DNA of 64,000 nucleotides from Blautia sp. (GCA_017515325.1 JAFWGA010000062.1:1-64000); one strand, 5' to 3'; shown: positions 53,007-63,283, numbered from the stretch's first letter. Numbers and translations: made by a program. Notes: generated by a model not told the origin, from the sequence alone.

Positions 53007-53786
53007 TCAGTTATGGTCCATGGCTTTTTCTTCCAGTCTCTCTTCAATCTTCAGCTCTCCGTTTAACATCCTGTAGGTGATTGTTATCTGCATAAGGGAG
53101 GGGAACCAGAAACCCAGCACCACCAGAAAGAGAGAAGAGTAAGGGTAAAGAATGAAGATGAAGGCCCAGTAGAGGATCAATACAGCCACGGCACCCCAGG
53201 TTACCTTGGGATGCATCATGGTCATCAGGAGGCTGTTTTTGGCCAGCTGGATCAGGTTCAGGTCGATCAGCATTCGTTGAGGCCAGAACCAGGTGTTTAC
53301 TGCCAGCAAGGTCAAGGCAGCCACAAGGAGGGAGAGCAGCATCAGGGGCGGTAAGCCTCTGCCGTCATACACCATCATCAGGACATTGACAGCCATGGCC
53401 AGGAAGAGTCCCTGAACCATACCGGGGAGGAGACAGTTTTTCCATTCTCTCCGGAAAACCTGGGTATATCGTTCCCACCAACGGCCAGGGAGTCCTCTGA
53501 AGGCGACGAGAATGCCATCGATCATCGTTCCGTAGGCAGGGCCGGAGATGGCGCCTCCTATGACTCCGGCAAGCAGCAGGAGTGGGGGGAGCCTTAGGGC
53601 AAAACCGAAAAAGATGCCTGTGGCCAGGGGCAGAAAGCCCAGGGCACAGAGCAGGCTGCTGATGATCAGCCGTTTCAGGTTGTCCAGAATGATGTTCCAG
53701 GTGTGTCCCACCCCTTCCCGATTCTCTATCGGGCTGGTAACGGTACCGCCGAGATCCTCAAAATCCTGGCCGCCGATTAATTTCAT
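53007..53786 (-). CDS. DUF624 (YesL-type) membrane protein
   Basis: 259 residues from ATG at 53786 after AAGGAG; an upstream in-frame ATG at 53837 overlaps the previous gene. About six helices with the DUF624 pattern: NIILDNLKRLIISSLLCALG, GPAYGTMIDGILVAFRG and WERYTQVFRREWKNCLLPG. YesL-like proteins are commonly encoded with carbohydrate ABC transporters and glycosidases, but their role is unproven. It is the last gene of the minus-strand oligosaccharide operon. Confidence 0.85.
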   Translation of the reverse strand: MKLIGGQDFEDLGGTVTSPIENREGVGHTWNIILDNLKRLIISSLLCALGFLPLATGIFFGFALRLPPLLLLAGVIGGAISGPAYGTMIDGILVAFRGLPGRWWERYTQVFRREWKNCLLPGMVQGLFLAMAVNVLMMVYDGRGLPPLMLLSLLVAALTLLAVNTWFWPQRMLIDLNLIQLAKNSLLMTMMHPKVTWGAVAVLILYWAFIFILYPYSSLFLVVLGFWFPSLMQITITYRMLNGELKIEERLEEKAMDHN

Positions 53787-53808
53787 GTCTGCTACTCCTT
53801 TCCTTGGA

Positions 53809-55794
53809 TCAGGGGTATATGGTTCGTCCGTGTTCATCCGGAATGCCGGTCATGCGGTAGAAGAAGGTATTGACGACATCCCTCCATTCTTCTGCGTTTT
53901 CCTTCTGAAGGGTAAAGCGTTCATGCATCCTGGCATAGACATCGTCAGGCAGCAGACCGGCAAGACCTTCTATCCTGCTCAGGAATTGGGCTGCCTGCTC
54001 TGCACCCTCAAAATGCGTGTCATAGATATGCTGCAGAATGTTTTTTCCGGTCTTCAGCATGTAGCTGTAGGGAAGGCGGTGGAAAAACAGGATCATTTCC
54101 TCCGGACAGGTCTCCACATCCTCGTATAGCTTCTGCAGATTGGGAGCATACTGGGCGGTATAGCCGGTCCCTGCTGTGGTCCGGTCGATGCCAAGGGCCT
54201 GATGATCTGCCCGATGATAGGTTCCCCAGCGGGAATATTCGTAGCCATTGGGGTTGGGACCATAGTGGAAACCGGGATTGCACATCCAGCCGATGCCCAG
54301 GGGAGCATTGTATTTTTCATATACCGGCCAGGAATTCATGAGGATGTCGAAAAGAACCTCCTCAACTTTGGGCTGGTCTCCATAGGTAAGCCTGATCCAC
54401 TCCCGGGCAATGGTCTCGGGGGAGAGGGAAATGTCAAAGGCCAGTCGGCCGATGCCATAGAAGTTTGCGGCAGCCAGATCGTGACCCGTCCAGTTGGGAT
54501 CATTGCCTGTATTGGCGATAGCAGATATTCCGCCCAGGGGTTTGCCGCAGCGCTTGCCTTGAATGAGATCCGATACCTTTGAGGGTCCCTCCCAGCAGCA
54601 CATATCCTGATCCAGGATCTGGCGGAACCAGGGCAGCAGGTAGCAGACATGGCGCTGCTGGCCGGTGTATTCCTGGGTGATCTGCACCTCGAGCAGCATC
54701 TGGGTTTTGGCCAGCCCGCCGATCAGGGGGGAAACCGGTTCGCGTACCTGGAAGTCCATGGGCCCGTTCTTGATCTCCAGGACGACATTGTCCCTGAAGC
54801 AGCCATCCAGCGGCATATAATGGTCGTATCCTGCTTTGGCCCGGTCGGTGACGGTATCTCTCCAATCCTGCTGGCAGTCGTAGACAAAGCAGCGCCAGAG
54901 AATCAGGCCACCGTAAGGCGCTACAGCATCCGCCAGCATATTTGCCCCGTCTGCATGGTTCTTTCCGTAGGCATAGGGGCCGGGACGACCCTCGGAATCG
55001 GCCTTAACCATGAAGCCGCCAAGGCCGGGAAGATTCTCCCAAACCTCCTTAGCCTTCCTTTGCCACCAGCTTTGGACATCAGGATCTGTCGGATCGGCTG
55101 TTTCCAGGTCTCCCATCAGCATTGGCATGGTAAAATCAACGGCAATAAACAGCTTCAGGCCATACTGATGGAAGATTTCCTGCAGCCGGCTCAGGGGAGC
55201 ATAGAAACGATCAGAGATCAGTTCGATCGCTGCACCGGCTACATTGGAGTTGTTGATGACCAGGCCATTGAAGCCTGCAGAAGCCGCGAGACGAGCGTAA
55301 TCGATGCTGCGCTCATTGACCAGGATATGGTTGTTTTTAAAAAAGAGAGAATCGCCTGCATAGCCTCGCTCGATGTCCCCCGGAAGATTGTCCCAGTGGA
55401 TCATCAGCCGCAGCGGGTTGGAGGGGACTTTTGTCTCCTGCCAGGTAAGTTCATGCAAGGGGCACTGCGCGATCTGCAGCTGACGCAGCAGGGCGAAGCT
55501 CCCGTAGAGAATTCCTTTTTCATCTCCCGCGCTTATTGTGCAGGAGTCTTTTTTTGCGTTAATGGTGTATCCCTCTGCCGATAGACCGGGATCCTTCAGG
55601 AAGCGGATATCGGCGGTAGTTACGACTGCCTGCGTTACCTGGCAGTGATAGAGGCTTTCCAGTCCTCTTTTCAGCTCATGGTAGGCTCGGTTAATGATGA
55701 CCCCGTCCCATTCGGAGGCGACAGTAATTGTGACATCGGGCTGGTCCTGGATCAGTGGGTACTCCAGCCAGCAGTTTGTCCATGTTTTTTTCAT
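53809..55794 (-). CDS. GH67-type alpha-glucuronidase
   Basis: 661 residues from ATG at 55794, after GAGGA. The N-terminal domain (1-130) precedes the barrel: PLRLMIHWDNLPGDIERGYA, GFMVKADSEGRPGPYAYGKN, HADGANMLADAV and LDGCFRDNVVLEIKNGPMDF. These are the hallmarks of GH67, which cleaves terminal (4-O-methyl-)glucuronic acid from xylooligosaccharides. The usual D..DN..vQIKNGPiDFQpREP motif has Glu for Gln (VVLEIKN). No signal peptide is seen, so it acts in the cytoplasm on imported oligosaccharides. Confidence 0.92.
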   Translation of the reverse strand: MKKTWTNCWLEYPLIQDQPDVTITVASEWDGVIINRAYHELKRGLESLYHCQVTQAVVTTADIRFLKDPGLSAEGYTINAKKDSCTISAGDEKGILYGSFALLRQLQIAQCPLHELTWQETKVPSNPLRLMIHWDNLPGDIERGYAGDSLFFKNNHILVNERSIDYARLAASAGFNGLVINNSNVAGAAIELISDRFYAPLSRLQEIFHQYGLKLFIAVDFTMPMLMGDLETADPTDPDVQSWWQRKAKEVWENLPGLGGFMVKADSEGRPGPYAYGKNHADGANMLADAVAPYGGLILWRCFVYDCQQDWRDTVTDRAKAGYDHYMPLDGCFRDNVVLEIKNGPMDFQVREPVSPLIGGLAKTQMLLEVQITQEYTGQQRHVCYLLPWFRQILDQDMCCWEGPSKVSDLIQGKRCGKPLGGISAIANTGNDPNWTGHDLAAANFYGIGRLAFDISLSPETIAREWIRLTYGDQPKVEEVLFDILMNSWPVYEKYNAPLGIGWMCNPGFHYGPNPNGYEYSRWGTYHRADHQALGIDRTTAGTGYTAQYAPNLQKLYEDVETCPEEMILFFHRLPYSYMLKTGKNILQHIYDTHFEGAEQAAQFLSRIEGLAGLLPDDVYARMHERFTLQKENAEEWRDVVNTFFYRMTGIPDEHGRTIYP

Positions 55795-55861
55795 GTGATA
55801 CATCCTCATTTCAATCTGATCTGTAAGGTTCAGTTACGTGTTCCTTCGTCTCGCAGTATCC

Positions 55862-58800
55862 TCATTCCAACGCTTCCTTAAACCGGAAGCAGTCGAGGTC
55901 GAAGCAGCTTCCGGGCAGGAAAAGGAAGGTCACCTCCTGCATGCCATAGATGGGTTCCAAGGAAAATTCCTTCTCCTCCCATTCTTCGCAACCGGAAAAT
56001 TCTATGACCCGGCGTCTGGTATTCTCGTCCTGACCTTCCTCTGGATTCCTGCTCCGGAACAGGAGATGGATCGTATTGTCGGCCAGGGGGCTTCTTCCGC
56101 GGAGGACAATGCCGGCGCATCCCTTTTCCCCGAAATCCATGTCGCGATAGACCAAGGACACATTGTTACCGATTCTGGTGATGACATCTGTCTGAATCGT
56201 GTAGCTGTCGCCAAAAACTGCGTCAGCCTGGACGGCTTTTAAGCTGTCCCAGGCCCGGCTGCGGCGGTGGAAGAGGAAACCCTTCAGATGGATCTTACGG
56301 TGCAGTTCTATGGCGAAGGTAGTGCTCCCGGTCAGGATCCGATCGAGGGTAAAGCATTCGGCCTGATAGACATTCCAGATGGGAGAATGGTGGTAAATTC
56401 GCTCACCCAGCAGGAGGCTGTCTTTCTCATAGGGGATACCCTGCCAGAAACGGATGGGAGTAGGGTCTCCTGTGAGCTCAAAAATATCCATGGTAAGGGT
56501 ATTGGCTCCGATCCTTCCGAAGTCCAGATCCTGATAGGCTACCCAGCTGGTGTCGGTGCGGGAGGTGGTGATCCCCCTCTCGTTGCCGCTGCCGATATCT
56601 CCCTCAGAACGGGAATACCAGGCTGCACTTAGGTAGCTGTAGGGACTGGGATGGATGGCTCCCATACCCTGGATGGTAAAATCCAGAATACTGATGACCT
56701 GGGGTTGAGGACGGTTATTATGGCACATACACCGCAGGGTTACAAGGCCGTCGCCTATTGCAGTCAGACGGATGCGGCTTGCGTCCTCATTGAGGATCTC
56801 TATTTTGGCCTGGAAGGAGTCCAGGCCAAGCTCATCTGTGACCCGCCAGGTCAGCTTCGGGTCTGATGCGTTTTGCGGGAATATCCTGGCATGGATCTCG
56901 CATGACGGCTGTTCGGGATTCAGGGTCTGAGAGGCTGGGCTTATGTCTTTCCCTGTCAGCTCGATTTTCCTTACCGGGACAAAATCAGGAAGTGGATGAT
57001 CCTGGACAGGCATAGGAGGGAAGAATTCGGAAGGAGGACAGGGGGTAACATAAAACGGTATCCGGACAGATTTCATTCCGGGAGACTCTGCCTCGATCAC
57101 GGCTTCACCTCCCTCCGGCCTTCCTGCGATCACAGCAAGCAGCCTGCCGGAGAAAAGCTGCCGGACATTGGTTTTGTAGGGATCCTGATCCGTGCTGTCG
57201 CCATTGTCCATACCTACAAGGACGGCAGGACCGGAGACATGGACCCGGACGTATTGATTCGCGTTGGAGACTGGCCTTCCACTCTCATCCAGCGCTGAGA
57301 TCGTGAAAAAAACAAGGTCCCTTCCGTCTCCCAGAAGGTAGTCCTTGTCCTGAGTCAGACTGAGAGAAACGGCATCGGTAAAGGAAGGGCGAATTTCCCG
57401 GGCCAGCTCTTTTCCCAGAGAGTCGTAGACGACAGCCATGATCTCCCCGGGGGTATAGGGAATCCGCCATACCGCCCGGCGCTGGCAGGGCTGCTTTTTT
57501 CCCTGGCTGATACCATTCACAAAAAGCTCTGCCTGGGCTTCATTGGTCAGGGCACAGACATCGACCGTCTGAGAGGGATTGAAATCCCAGTAAGGAAGAA
57601 GCCGAAGTACCGTGTGCTTAGACCAGGCAGCCTGATAGCGGTAAAAGGATTCTTTGGCAAAGCCGGCGGTGTCAATCTGGCCGAAATAGGAATTCTTTGT
57701 ATGATAGGGGGAGGGCTCTCCGATATAATCGAAGCCGCTCCAGATAAACTGCCCCAGGGACCAGGGATATTTTTCGTCGGCAGAAGCACATTCTTCGCAG
57801 CTTTTGGCCCCAAAGCTCGAACGGCTGTTTCCCAGATCTGAGCACTGCAGATCATCGTCGGACAGGATGTTCTGGGAGAGAGGGAAATGAAAGATATCCC
57901 GGCTCTGGACAGTGGAGCCGGTCTCGCTACCGTAAATGACCCAGTCCGGATGGGCGGCGCGGTGATTCTCATAGAGAGCTTCTCCGTAGTTATATCCTAC
58001 GATTTTCAGTTCATCTGCTGCCCTCTGTGTATTTTCCCAGGCCAGATAATTGGAGGCGAAGGTGACGGCTGCGTTCTTCTTCGGGTCGTGAAGAAGAACC
58101 TCATCTCTTAAGCAGGTAAGGGTTTCCAGGCCCTCCTGGCCGGCATGGGTGTCATAGATCTCATTGCCGATGCTCCAAAGAAAGACGCAAGGGTGATTTC
58201 TGTCCCGGCGGATCCAGGAGGCAACATCCTTCTGAAACCATTCCGAGAAATACAGATGGTAATCATAGGGCGTTTTCTGAAGCCGCCAACAGTCAAAGCT
58301 TTCGTCCATGACCAGCAGCCCCAGCTCATCCGCCAGGTCAAGTATGGCAGGGGCGGGCATATTGTGGGCTGTCCGCAGGGCGTTGACTCCCATCTCCATC
58401 AGAAGCTTCAGCTGACGCCTGGCGGCAGCCTTAGAAAAAGCAGCCCCGAGGCAGCCCAGGTCATGATGAAGGCAGGCGCCGTGAATGACCATTTTCTGGT
58501 GGTTCAGGAAAAAACCGTTTTGGGGTGAGAATTCCAGCGTGCGGCAGCCGAAGCTGCTTTCCACATGGTCTGTCTCCTGGCCGGCCAGCATCAGCCGTGC
58601 CCGGATCCGGTAAAGAACGGGCTCGTTGGGACACCATAAAAGGGGATGAGAGAGAGTAAAGCAGCCATCAACTCTCAGGATGGGGATATCCCCCACAAAA
58701 AAACGCTTTTTCTCCTCCTCTTCGACCGGTCTGCCGGACGACAGGCGGATCTGATGGATATCCAGAATACTTCCGTCCGGTGCATACAGCCAGAACTCCA

Positions 58801-59347
58801 CGCAGGAATTCTCGGGAAGACTGTCCCTGACAGCTGCCTCCGCACAGACGGATACCTGCCAGAGATCCTCTGCCCCCTCTTTTGCGGAAATGTAGAGTCC
58901 ATGGGGAAGGAGATGAAGCTCCGGATAGGCCCACAGCCAGACATCCCGATAGATACCGGCACCGGAATACCAGCGTGAATTGGGGTGGCGCAGCATACAT
59001 CGGACCATGATTTCGTTTTCTCCATCCTTTACCCAGGCAGTGATGTCCAGATAAAAGGAAGAGTAGCCATTTTTCCAGCTGCCGGCCTCCTGCCCGTTCA
59101 GGAAGACAGTGCAGTTTTGATATACTCCTTCGAAATAAACCGCATAGTGGATTCCTTTTTCCCTGGTGATGGAAAACTGCTTCCGGTACCATCCTGTTCC
59201 ATCGCCATATAGATTTGAGACATCCCAGATCTGCCAGTCATAGGGAAGGGTGACATTCTGCCATAAAGCTTTTTCCGGGAGAGTCTGGCCGCAGGCTGAA
59301 TCCAGAAAAAACTGCCAATCCCGGTTAAAAAGGGTTGTTTTTGTCAT
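55862..59347 (-). CDS. Large GH2 family glycoside hydrolase
   Basis: 1,161 residues behind AGGAG. The sugar-binding domain (about 1-190: LPYDWQIWDVSNLYGDGTGW), immunoglobulin-like domain and TIM barrel are complete: NALRTAHNMPAP, LWSIGNEIYD (acid/base Glu) and IYGSETGSTV (nucleophile Glu). A long C-terminal part (about 600-1161) holds Ig-like modules and an end module (YSRSEGDIGSGNERG... up to FFLPGSCFDLD-like text) resembling a carbohydrate-binding domain. GH2 includes beta-galactosidases, mannosidases and glucuronidases. The substrate is not fixed, but the GH67 neighbour points to a plant hemicellulose chain. No signal peptide is seen. Confidence 0.9.
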   Translation of the reverse strand: MTKTTLFNRDWQFFLDSACGQTLPEKALWQNVTLPYDWQIWDVSNLYGDGTGWYRKQFSITREKGIHYAVYFEGVYQNCTVFLNGQEAGSWKNGYSSFYLDITAWVKDGENEIMVRCMLRHPNSRWYSGAGIYRDVWLWAYPELHLLPHGLYISAKEGAEDLWQVSVCAEAAVRDSLPENSCVEFWLYAPDGSILDIHQIRLSSGRPVEEEEKKRFFVGDIPILRVDGCFTLSHPLLWCPNEPVLYRIRARLMLAGQETDHVESSFGCRTLEFSPQNGFFLNHQKMVIHGACLHHDLGCLGAAFSKAAARRQLKLLMEMGVNALRTAHNMPAPAILDLADELGLLVMDESFDCWRLQKTPYDYHLYFSEWFQKDVASWIRRDRNHPCVFLWSIGNEIYDTHAGQEGLETLTCLRDEVLLHDPKKNAAVTFASNYLAWENTQRAADELKIVGYNYGEALYENHRAAHPDWVIYGSETGSTVQSRDIFHFPLSQNILSDDDLQCSDLGNSRSSFGAKSCEECASADEKYPWSLGQFIWSGFDYIGEPSPYHTKNSYFGQIDTAGFAKESFYRYQAAWSKHTVLRLLPYWDFNPSQTVDVCALTNEAQAELFVNGISQGKKQPCQRRAVWRIPYTPGEIMAVVYDSLGKELAREIRPSFTDAVSLSLTQDKDYLLGDGRDLVFFTISALDESGRPVSNANQYVRVHVSGPAVLVGMDNGDSTDQDPYKTNVRQLFSGRLLAVIAGRPEGGEAVIEAESPGMKSVRIPFYVTPCPPSEFFPPMPVQDHPLPDFVPVRKIELTGKDISPASQTLNPEQPSCEIHARIFPQNASDPKLTWRVTDELGLDSFQAKIEILNEDASRIRLTAIGDGLVTLRCMCHNNRPQPQVISILDFTIQGMGAIHPSPYSYLSAAWYSRSEGDIGSGNERGITTSRTDTSWVAYQDLDFGRIGANTLTMDIFELTGDPTPIRFWQGIPYEKDSLLLGERIYHHSPIWNVYQAECFTLDRILTGSTTFAIELHRKIHLKGFLFHRRSRAWDSLKAVQADAVFGDSYTIQTDVITRIGNNVSLVYRDMDFGEKGCAGIVLRGRSPLADNTIHLLFRSRNPEEGQDENTRRRVIEFSGCEEWEEKEFSLEPIYGMQEVTFLFLPGSCFDLDCFRFKEALE

Positions 59348-59438
59348 GGGTTTTTCTCCTCATGTAACGAATGTTTCGGTTTGACCAACTGCCTTCGGAT
59401 GGTGTTCGGCACAGGTTTATCCGTCTCCTATGCGAAAA

Positions 59439-59466
59439 CAGGCGGGCACTTTGACGCGCCCGCCTG
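59439..59466 (-). terminator. Intercistronic hairpin between the binding-protein and GH2 genes
   Basis: CAGGCGGGC (59439-59447) and GCCCGCCTG (59458-59466) form a perfect 9-bp stem, followed on the minus strand by TTTT. It probably limits GH2 and GH67 expression relative to the abundant binding protein. Confidence 0.7.
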
Positions 59467-59534
59467 GTCTTCTATCGAAGTGCCGCTTTCAGGGAAACCG
59501 TCTTCCAACGGAGACGGGCGGCTCCTTTTCTGCC

Positions 59535-61304
59535 TTATTTGCCTGACTGATAATAGTCATTGTACATATCCAGGACATTCTGAGCGTTCTGGGCTTCGAT
59601 CTCTGCCACGAAGGTATCCCAGTCTGCGTTGACATCTGCCAGACCCTCTGCGAAGCGCAGCGTCCAGGTATTCTGGGTGGTGAACAGGTTGGTTCCCCAC
59701 ATGGTGGCCATCTCGGAATCATCCTCGCTCAGGGCGATGGGCGGATCCAGAGGACGAAGGGTACGATACTCTGCCATTCTGTCATAGTAATCGCGCAGCT
59801 TCTCGGAGAAGTTGCTGGTCAGAAGAGCGGTTGTTCCGGAATACATATAGTTGCCGCAGGCAAAGCCCTTGTTGATCCGCAGATCCTGCTGATCGTCGCT
59901 GGTCTGGGCAATGGTCAGGCCGCCGCAGTAATACTCGGGAACCAGAGAGAAGACACCATCCTCGACGGTATAGTGGACACCCTCGATACCCCACTTGGTC
60001 ATGGTCAGGGCAACGTCGGAATAGAAGAGCCAGTCCACATAGCGCATGAGCTTGATGAACTCTTCCTCACTCAGCTCCTTCTGGGCAGTGGAGGAGATCA
60101 TGACACCGCATTCCAATCTGGAGTTTTCCGCCTGATAGCTGATGGGTTCGCCGGTGGCTTCGTCAATACCCTGCGGGCAGACCATAATATAGGTCTCAAA
60201 ATTACCTTCGCCGAGCTGTGAGGTCAGGGCTGCGATCTGGGCGGTGAACTGAGAACGGTTGGTGGAGAGAAGGGCTGTTTTACCGGTGTAGAACTGGCCG
60301 TCAGCCTTGTCATCATCCTGGGTCCAGGTCTCGGGATCAAGGATCTTGCTGGAAACCAGATCCTGAACTACGTTCATGTAAGCCTTGTACTGATCGCTGG
60401 TAGCGGATAACTTGAATTCATCTGCATCCCAATCGAAATAGAGGTCTGCGCTGTTGGTGGCAGCATTGGACCAGGTGGTATTGATGCCATAGGATTTGGA
60501 AATCAGGTTGATCAGATTGCCGCCGGAGCCATAGCCGGAGGTTGCGCCGCACCAGCGGTCTGACCAGATGTAATCATCCTCGCCGATCATGCCTTCAGCC
60601 AGCATGTACTCGCGCACGCCCTTGAGAACCTCGACGAATTCCGGCCAGGTCTGATCCTTCTCAAGCTCAGCCATATTGTAACCCGCTGCCTGGAAGATGT
60701 CGTCACGGATGAGGAAGGTGTAGTCCTGAAGAGCAGTCTCCTTCATGCCGGGCAGACGGTAGAACTTGCCGTCCTCCTGAACGATGGTGTCCACGTCGGC
60801 CTTCATGCTGTAATCATTATAGAAGTTGACAAAGTTGGGCATATATTCGATGAAGTCGGATACTGCCACAACGCCGCCGCCGTTGACATAGGGGGTTTCA
60901 TTGTAGGTCTTGGGAATAATATAGGGAGCCTGGCCGGATGCAACTGCCAGCTGTACCTTATCCGAATAGCTGGCATTGTTGACCATGGTCTTGTCCATGG
61001 TGACATTGGTGGCGGCAGTCAAGGCACCGAAGAGACCGTCTTCCGCTTCCCAGCCGTCCGTATAGGGATAGGCATCGTTATCATTAAAGAATGATGTATA
61101 GGTTACAGGATCCTGGGAATAGAAATATTTCCCATAATAGTATCCGCCTGCATCTGCACAATAGTAGACACCGTCTTCATCGGCGTGCTCGTACTCGAAG
61201 CCGCCTTCATCGGAAGCTCCTTCAAAGGATGCCGGAACCTCAGCGAAGGCTGTGGCAGAGACCACCATTGCCAGTACCAGAGCCAGACTCAGCATTTTTT
61301 TCAT
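59535..61304 (-). CDS. Extracellular solute-binding protein of a sugar ABC transporter
   Basis: 589 residues behind AAGGAGG. The signal peptide ends at TAFAEVP, with no lipobox Cys. The mature part is acidic and long, as in LplA-type binding proteins of oligosaccharide importers: DGWEAEDGLFGALTAATNVT, NNASYSDKVQLAVASGQAPY, FIEYMPNFVNFYNDYS. It lies downstream of its two permeases, and there is no ATPase gene. The importer must use a shared ATPase such as MsmX, as is usual for this family. Confidence 0.88.
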   Translation of the reverse strand: MKKMLSLALVLAMVVSATAFAEVPASFEGASDEGGFEYEHADEDGVYYCADAGGYYYGKYFYSQDPVTYTSFFNDNDAYPYTDGWEAEDGLFGALTAATNVTMDKTMVNNASYSDKVQLAVASGQAPYIIPKTYNETPYVNGGGVVAVSDFIEYMPNFVNFYNDYSMKADVDTIVQEDGKFYRLPGMKETALQDYTFLIRDDIFQAAGYNMAELEKDQTWPEFVEVLKGVREYMLAEGMIGEDDYIWSDRWCGATSGYGSGGNLINLISKSYGINTTWSNAATNSADLYFDWDADEFKLSATSDQYKAYMNVVQDLVSSKILDPETWTQDDDKADGQFYTGKTALLSTNRSQFTAQIAALTSQLGEGNFETYIMVCPQGIDEATGEPISYQAENSRLECGVMISSTAQKELSEEEFIKLMRYVDWLFYSDVALTMTKWGIEGVHYTVEDGVFSLVPEYYCGGLTIAQTSDDQQDLRINKGFACGNYMYSGTTALLTSNFSEKLRDYYDRMAEYRTLRPLDPPIALSEDDSEMATMWGTNLFTTQNTWTLRFAEGLADVNADWDTFVAEIEAQNAQNVLDMYNDYYQSGK

Positions 61305-61380
61305 TGGGTTGTCCTCCTTTTTTATTGTTTATTTTGCCTCTGCCCGGAATCATCGGGTTCCGGACAGGAAGGTTCTTGGA

Positions 61381-62250
61381 TCAGCCTTTCACGCCGCCAA
61401 GCATCATACCCTGAACGAAATACTTCTGGATGAAGGGGTAGACGCAGATAACGGGAAGGGCAGTCAGCACCATGGCGCAGGATTTGATATTGGCGGCAAC
61501 GGAGATCGCCTCCGCAGCATCCTCCGCGCTGGTGGAGGTACTGATCAGGTTTCTCAGATAATAGGCAACAGGCCATTTGGACTGGGTATCCAGATACAGG
61601 AAGGCGTCGAACCAGTTGTTCCAGTACTGAACCAGGTAGAAGAGGGCCATGGTTGCCATGATAGGTTTGGAGAGAGGCAAGGCGATGTGCCAGAATACCC
61701 CGAAACGGTTCAGGCCATCGATCTCTCCTGCTTCCTCCAGCTCTGAAGGTATGGTCACAAAGAAGGAACGCATCAGGATGATGTAGTAGGTAGAAAGGAC
61801 ACCGGGCAGGATAAAGGCGGCTACGGTATCCTTAAGACCCAGGGATATCATCAGAATGTAGCTGGGGATCATACCGCCGGCGAAATACATGGTGAAGATG
61901 ATGAGGGGACCGATGATCTTATTTCCCCGAAGGAAGCTTTTGCTTAAGGGATAAGCCAGCAGGGCAGAGAAAAACAGGGCACAGACCGTACCGATCAGGG
62001 AGTAGATGATGGTGTTGAGGTAATCCGGCAGGAACTGCCCGTCTCTCATGATATACTTGTAGGTATCCAGAGAAAAGCCCACAGGAACCAGGGATACCTT
62101 GCCGGCCAGGATGGCGTCCGTGGAGGAAAAGGACTGGGCGACCAGGTAGAGGAAGGGATAGAGCATGGCGCAGCAGATGATGATCATCAGGATGGTGTTG
62201 CATACGGTGAATATCCGATATCCTCTGGATGCTTTTATTTTGTTGGACAT
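61381..62250 (-). CDS. Carbohydrate ABC transporter permease (LplC/YtcP type)
   Basis: 289 residues with six helices. The EAA loop is EELEEAGEIDGLNRFGVFWH and the C-terminus ends in YPFIQKYFVQGMMLGGVKG, a hallmark of this permease family. It starts 15 bases after its partner permease, so both are cotranscribed. Confidence 0.93.
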   Translation of the reverse strand: MSNKIKASRGYRIFTVCNTILMIIICCAMLYPFLYLVAQSFSSTDAILAGKVSLVPVGFSLDTYKYIMRDGQFLPDYLNTIIYSLIGTVCALFFSALLAYPLSKSFLRGNKIIGPLIIFTMYFAGGMIPSYILMISLGLKDTVAAFILPGVLSTYYIILMRSFFVTIPSELEEAGEIDGLNRFGVFWHIALPLSKPIMATMALFYLVQYWNNWFDAFLYLDTQSKWPVAYYLRNLISTSTSAEDAAEAISVAANIKSCAMVLTALPVICVYPFIQKYFVQGMMLGGVKG

Positions 62251-62265
62251 GATTTCCCTCCTTTC

Positions 62266-63207
62266 TTAATAGAGGCCGCTGCCGGTGATCCTCTTTGACA
62301 CCTGGTTGGCGATGGTTAGCAGCACCAGGTTGATCAGACCCTGGAAGAGGCCGACCGCTGTAGCGTAAGAGAAGTTGCCGGAACCAAGACCCATGCGGTA
62401 GACGAAGGTGGCGATGATATCTGCCGTTTTGTAGGTGGTAGGCGTGTAGAGCAGGAATACCTTTTCAAAAGCAGCCGAACCACACAACTGTCCGATATTC
62501 AGAACCAGCAGGGTGGATATGGTGGGCAGGATGGCAGGGAGCGTGACATGGATACATTGCTGGAATTTATTCGCTCCGTCCAGACCGGCCGCTTCGTAGA
62601 GGTCAGGGCTGATACCGGACATGGCGGCCAGATAGAGAATGGTTCCCCAGCCGATGCCCTGCCAGATACCGGATACGACAAAGATGGTGGTAAACCATTC
62701 CGGCAGGGAGATGAAGGAGATGGGCTGTCCCCCCAGGGACTGGATCAGGCTGTTGATGGGACCCCGGGTGCCTAAGAGCTCGCGGACCATGCCGGCCATG
62801 ATGACCATGGAAATAAAGTGGGGCAGATAGGATATTGTCTGCACAACCTTTTTCCAGCCGACATTTTTGATTTCGTTCAAGAGCAGGGCAAAAACGATCG
62901 TAATGGGGAAGGAAATGATCAGGTACTTCAGATTCAGAAGCAGGGTATTTCGGAAGGCCTGCCAGAAATTGCTGTCCTTCCAGAACTGGCGGAAATACTT
63001 CAGTCCGCTCCATTCATCACCAAAAATGCTGCTGCCGGCGCGGTAGCGGCGGAAGGCGATGATATTGCCTGCCATAGGAAGGTAGCGGAAGACGATGTAG
63101 TAGATCACCGGGATCAGCATCATCACATAGAGCTGCCAGTACTTGGTGATATGCTGCTTCAGAGAATCTTTCTTCTCCGGCACAGGGGTGTATTTTGGTT
63201 TAGCCAT
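62266..63207 (-). CDS. Carbohydrate ABC transporter permease (LplB type)
   Basis: 313 residues from ATG at 63207 after GAGGAGGAGG; an upstream in-frame frame lacks a site. Six helices, LMIPVIYYIVFRYLPMAG, and the EAA loop LYEAAGLDGANKFQQCIHVT match LplB permeases. It is the first transport gene of the operon. A TetR regulator gene lies upstream on the same strand. Confidence 0.93.
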   Translation of the reverse strand: MAKPKYTPVPEKKDSLKQHITKYWQLYVMMLIPVIYYIVFRYLPMAGNIIAFRRYRAGSSIFGDEWSGLKYFRQFWKDSNFWQAFRNTLLLNLKYLIISFPITIVFALLLNEIKNVGWKKVVQTISYLPHFISMVIMAGMVRELLGTRGPINSLIQSLGGQPISFISLPEWFTTIFVVSGIWQGIGWGTILYLAAMSGISPDLYEAAGLDGANKFQQCIHVTLPAILPTISTLLVLNIGQLCGSAAFEKVFLLYTPTTYKTADIIATFVYRMGLGSGNFSYATAVGLFQGLINLVLLTIANQVSKRITGSGLY

Positions 63208-63250
63208 TGGCCAATCCTCCTCCTCTCTTGGTAGATGATAGAATATATCG

Positions 63251-63283
63251 GTAACTATGAAGCACATAGTGCTGTCTAGTTAC
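63251..63283. repeat. Dispersed 33-bp palindrome, copy 3
   Basis: Begins GTAACTATGAAGCACATAG and ends GTGCTGTCTAGTTAC. It lies between the TetR gene and the LplB gene, close to where their promoter is expected. Confidence 0.7.

Noticed and set aside
54649-55584. A 311-codon plus-strand frame opposite the GH67 gene
   Set aside because: It is a shadow of the conserved GH67 frame and shows no domain or start signal.
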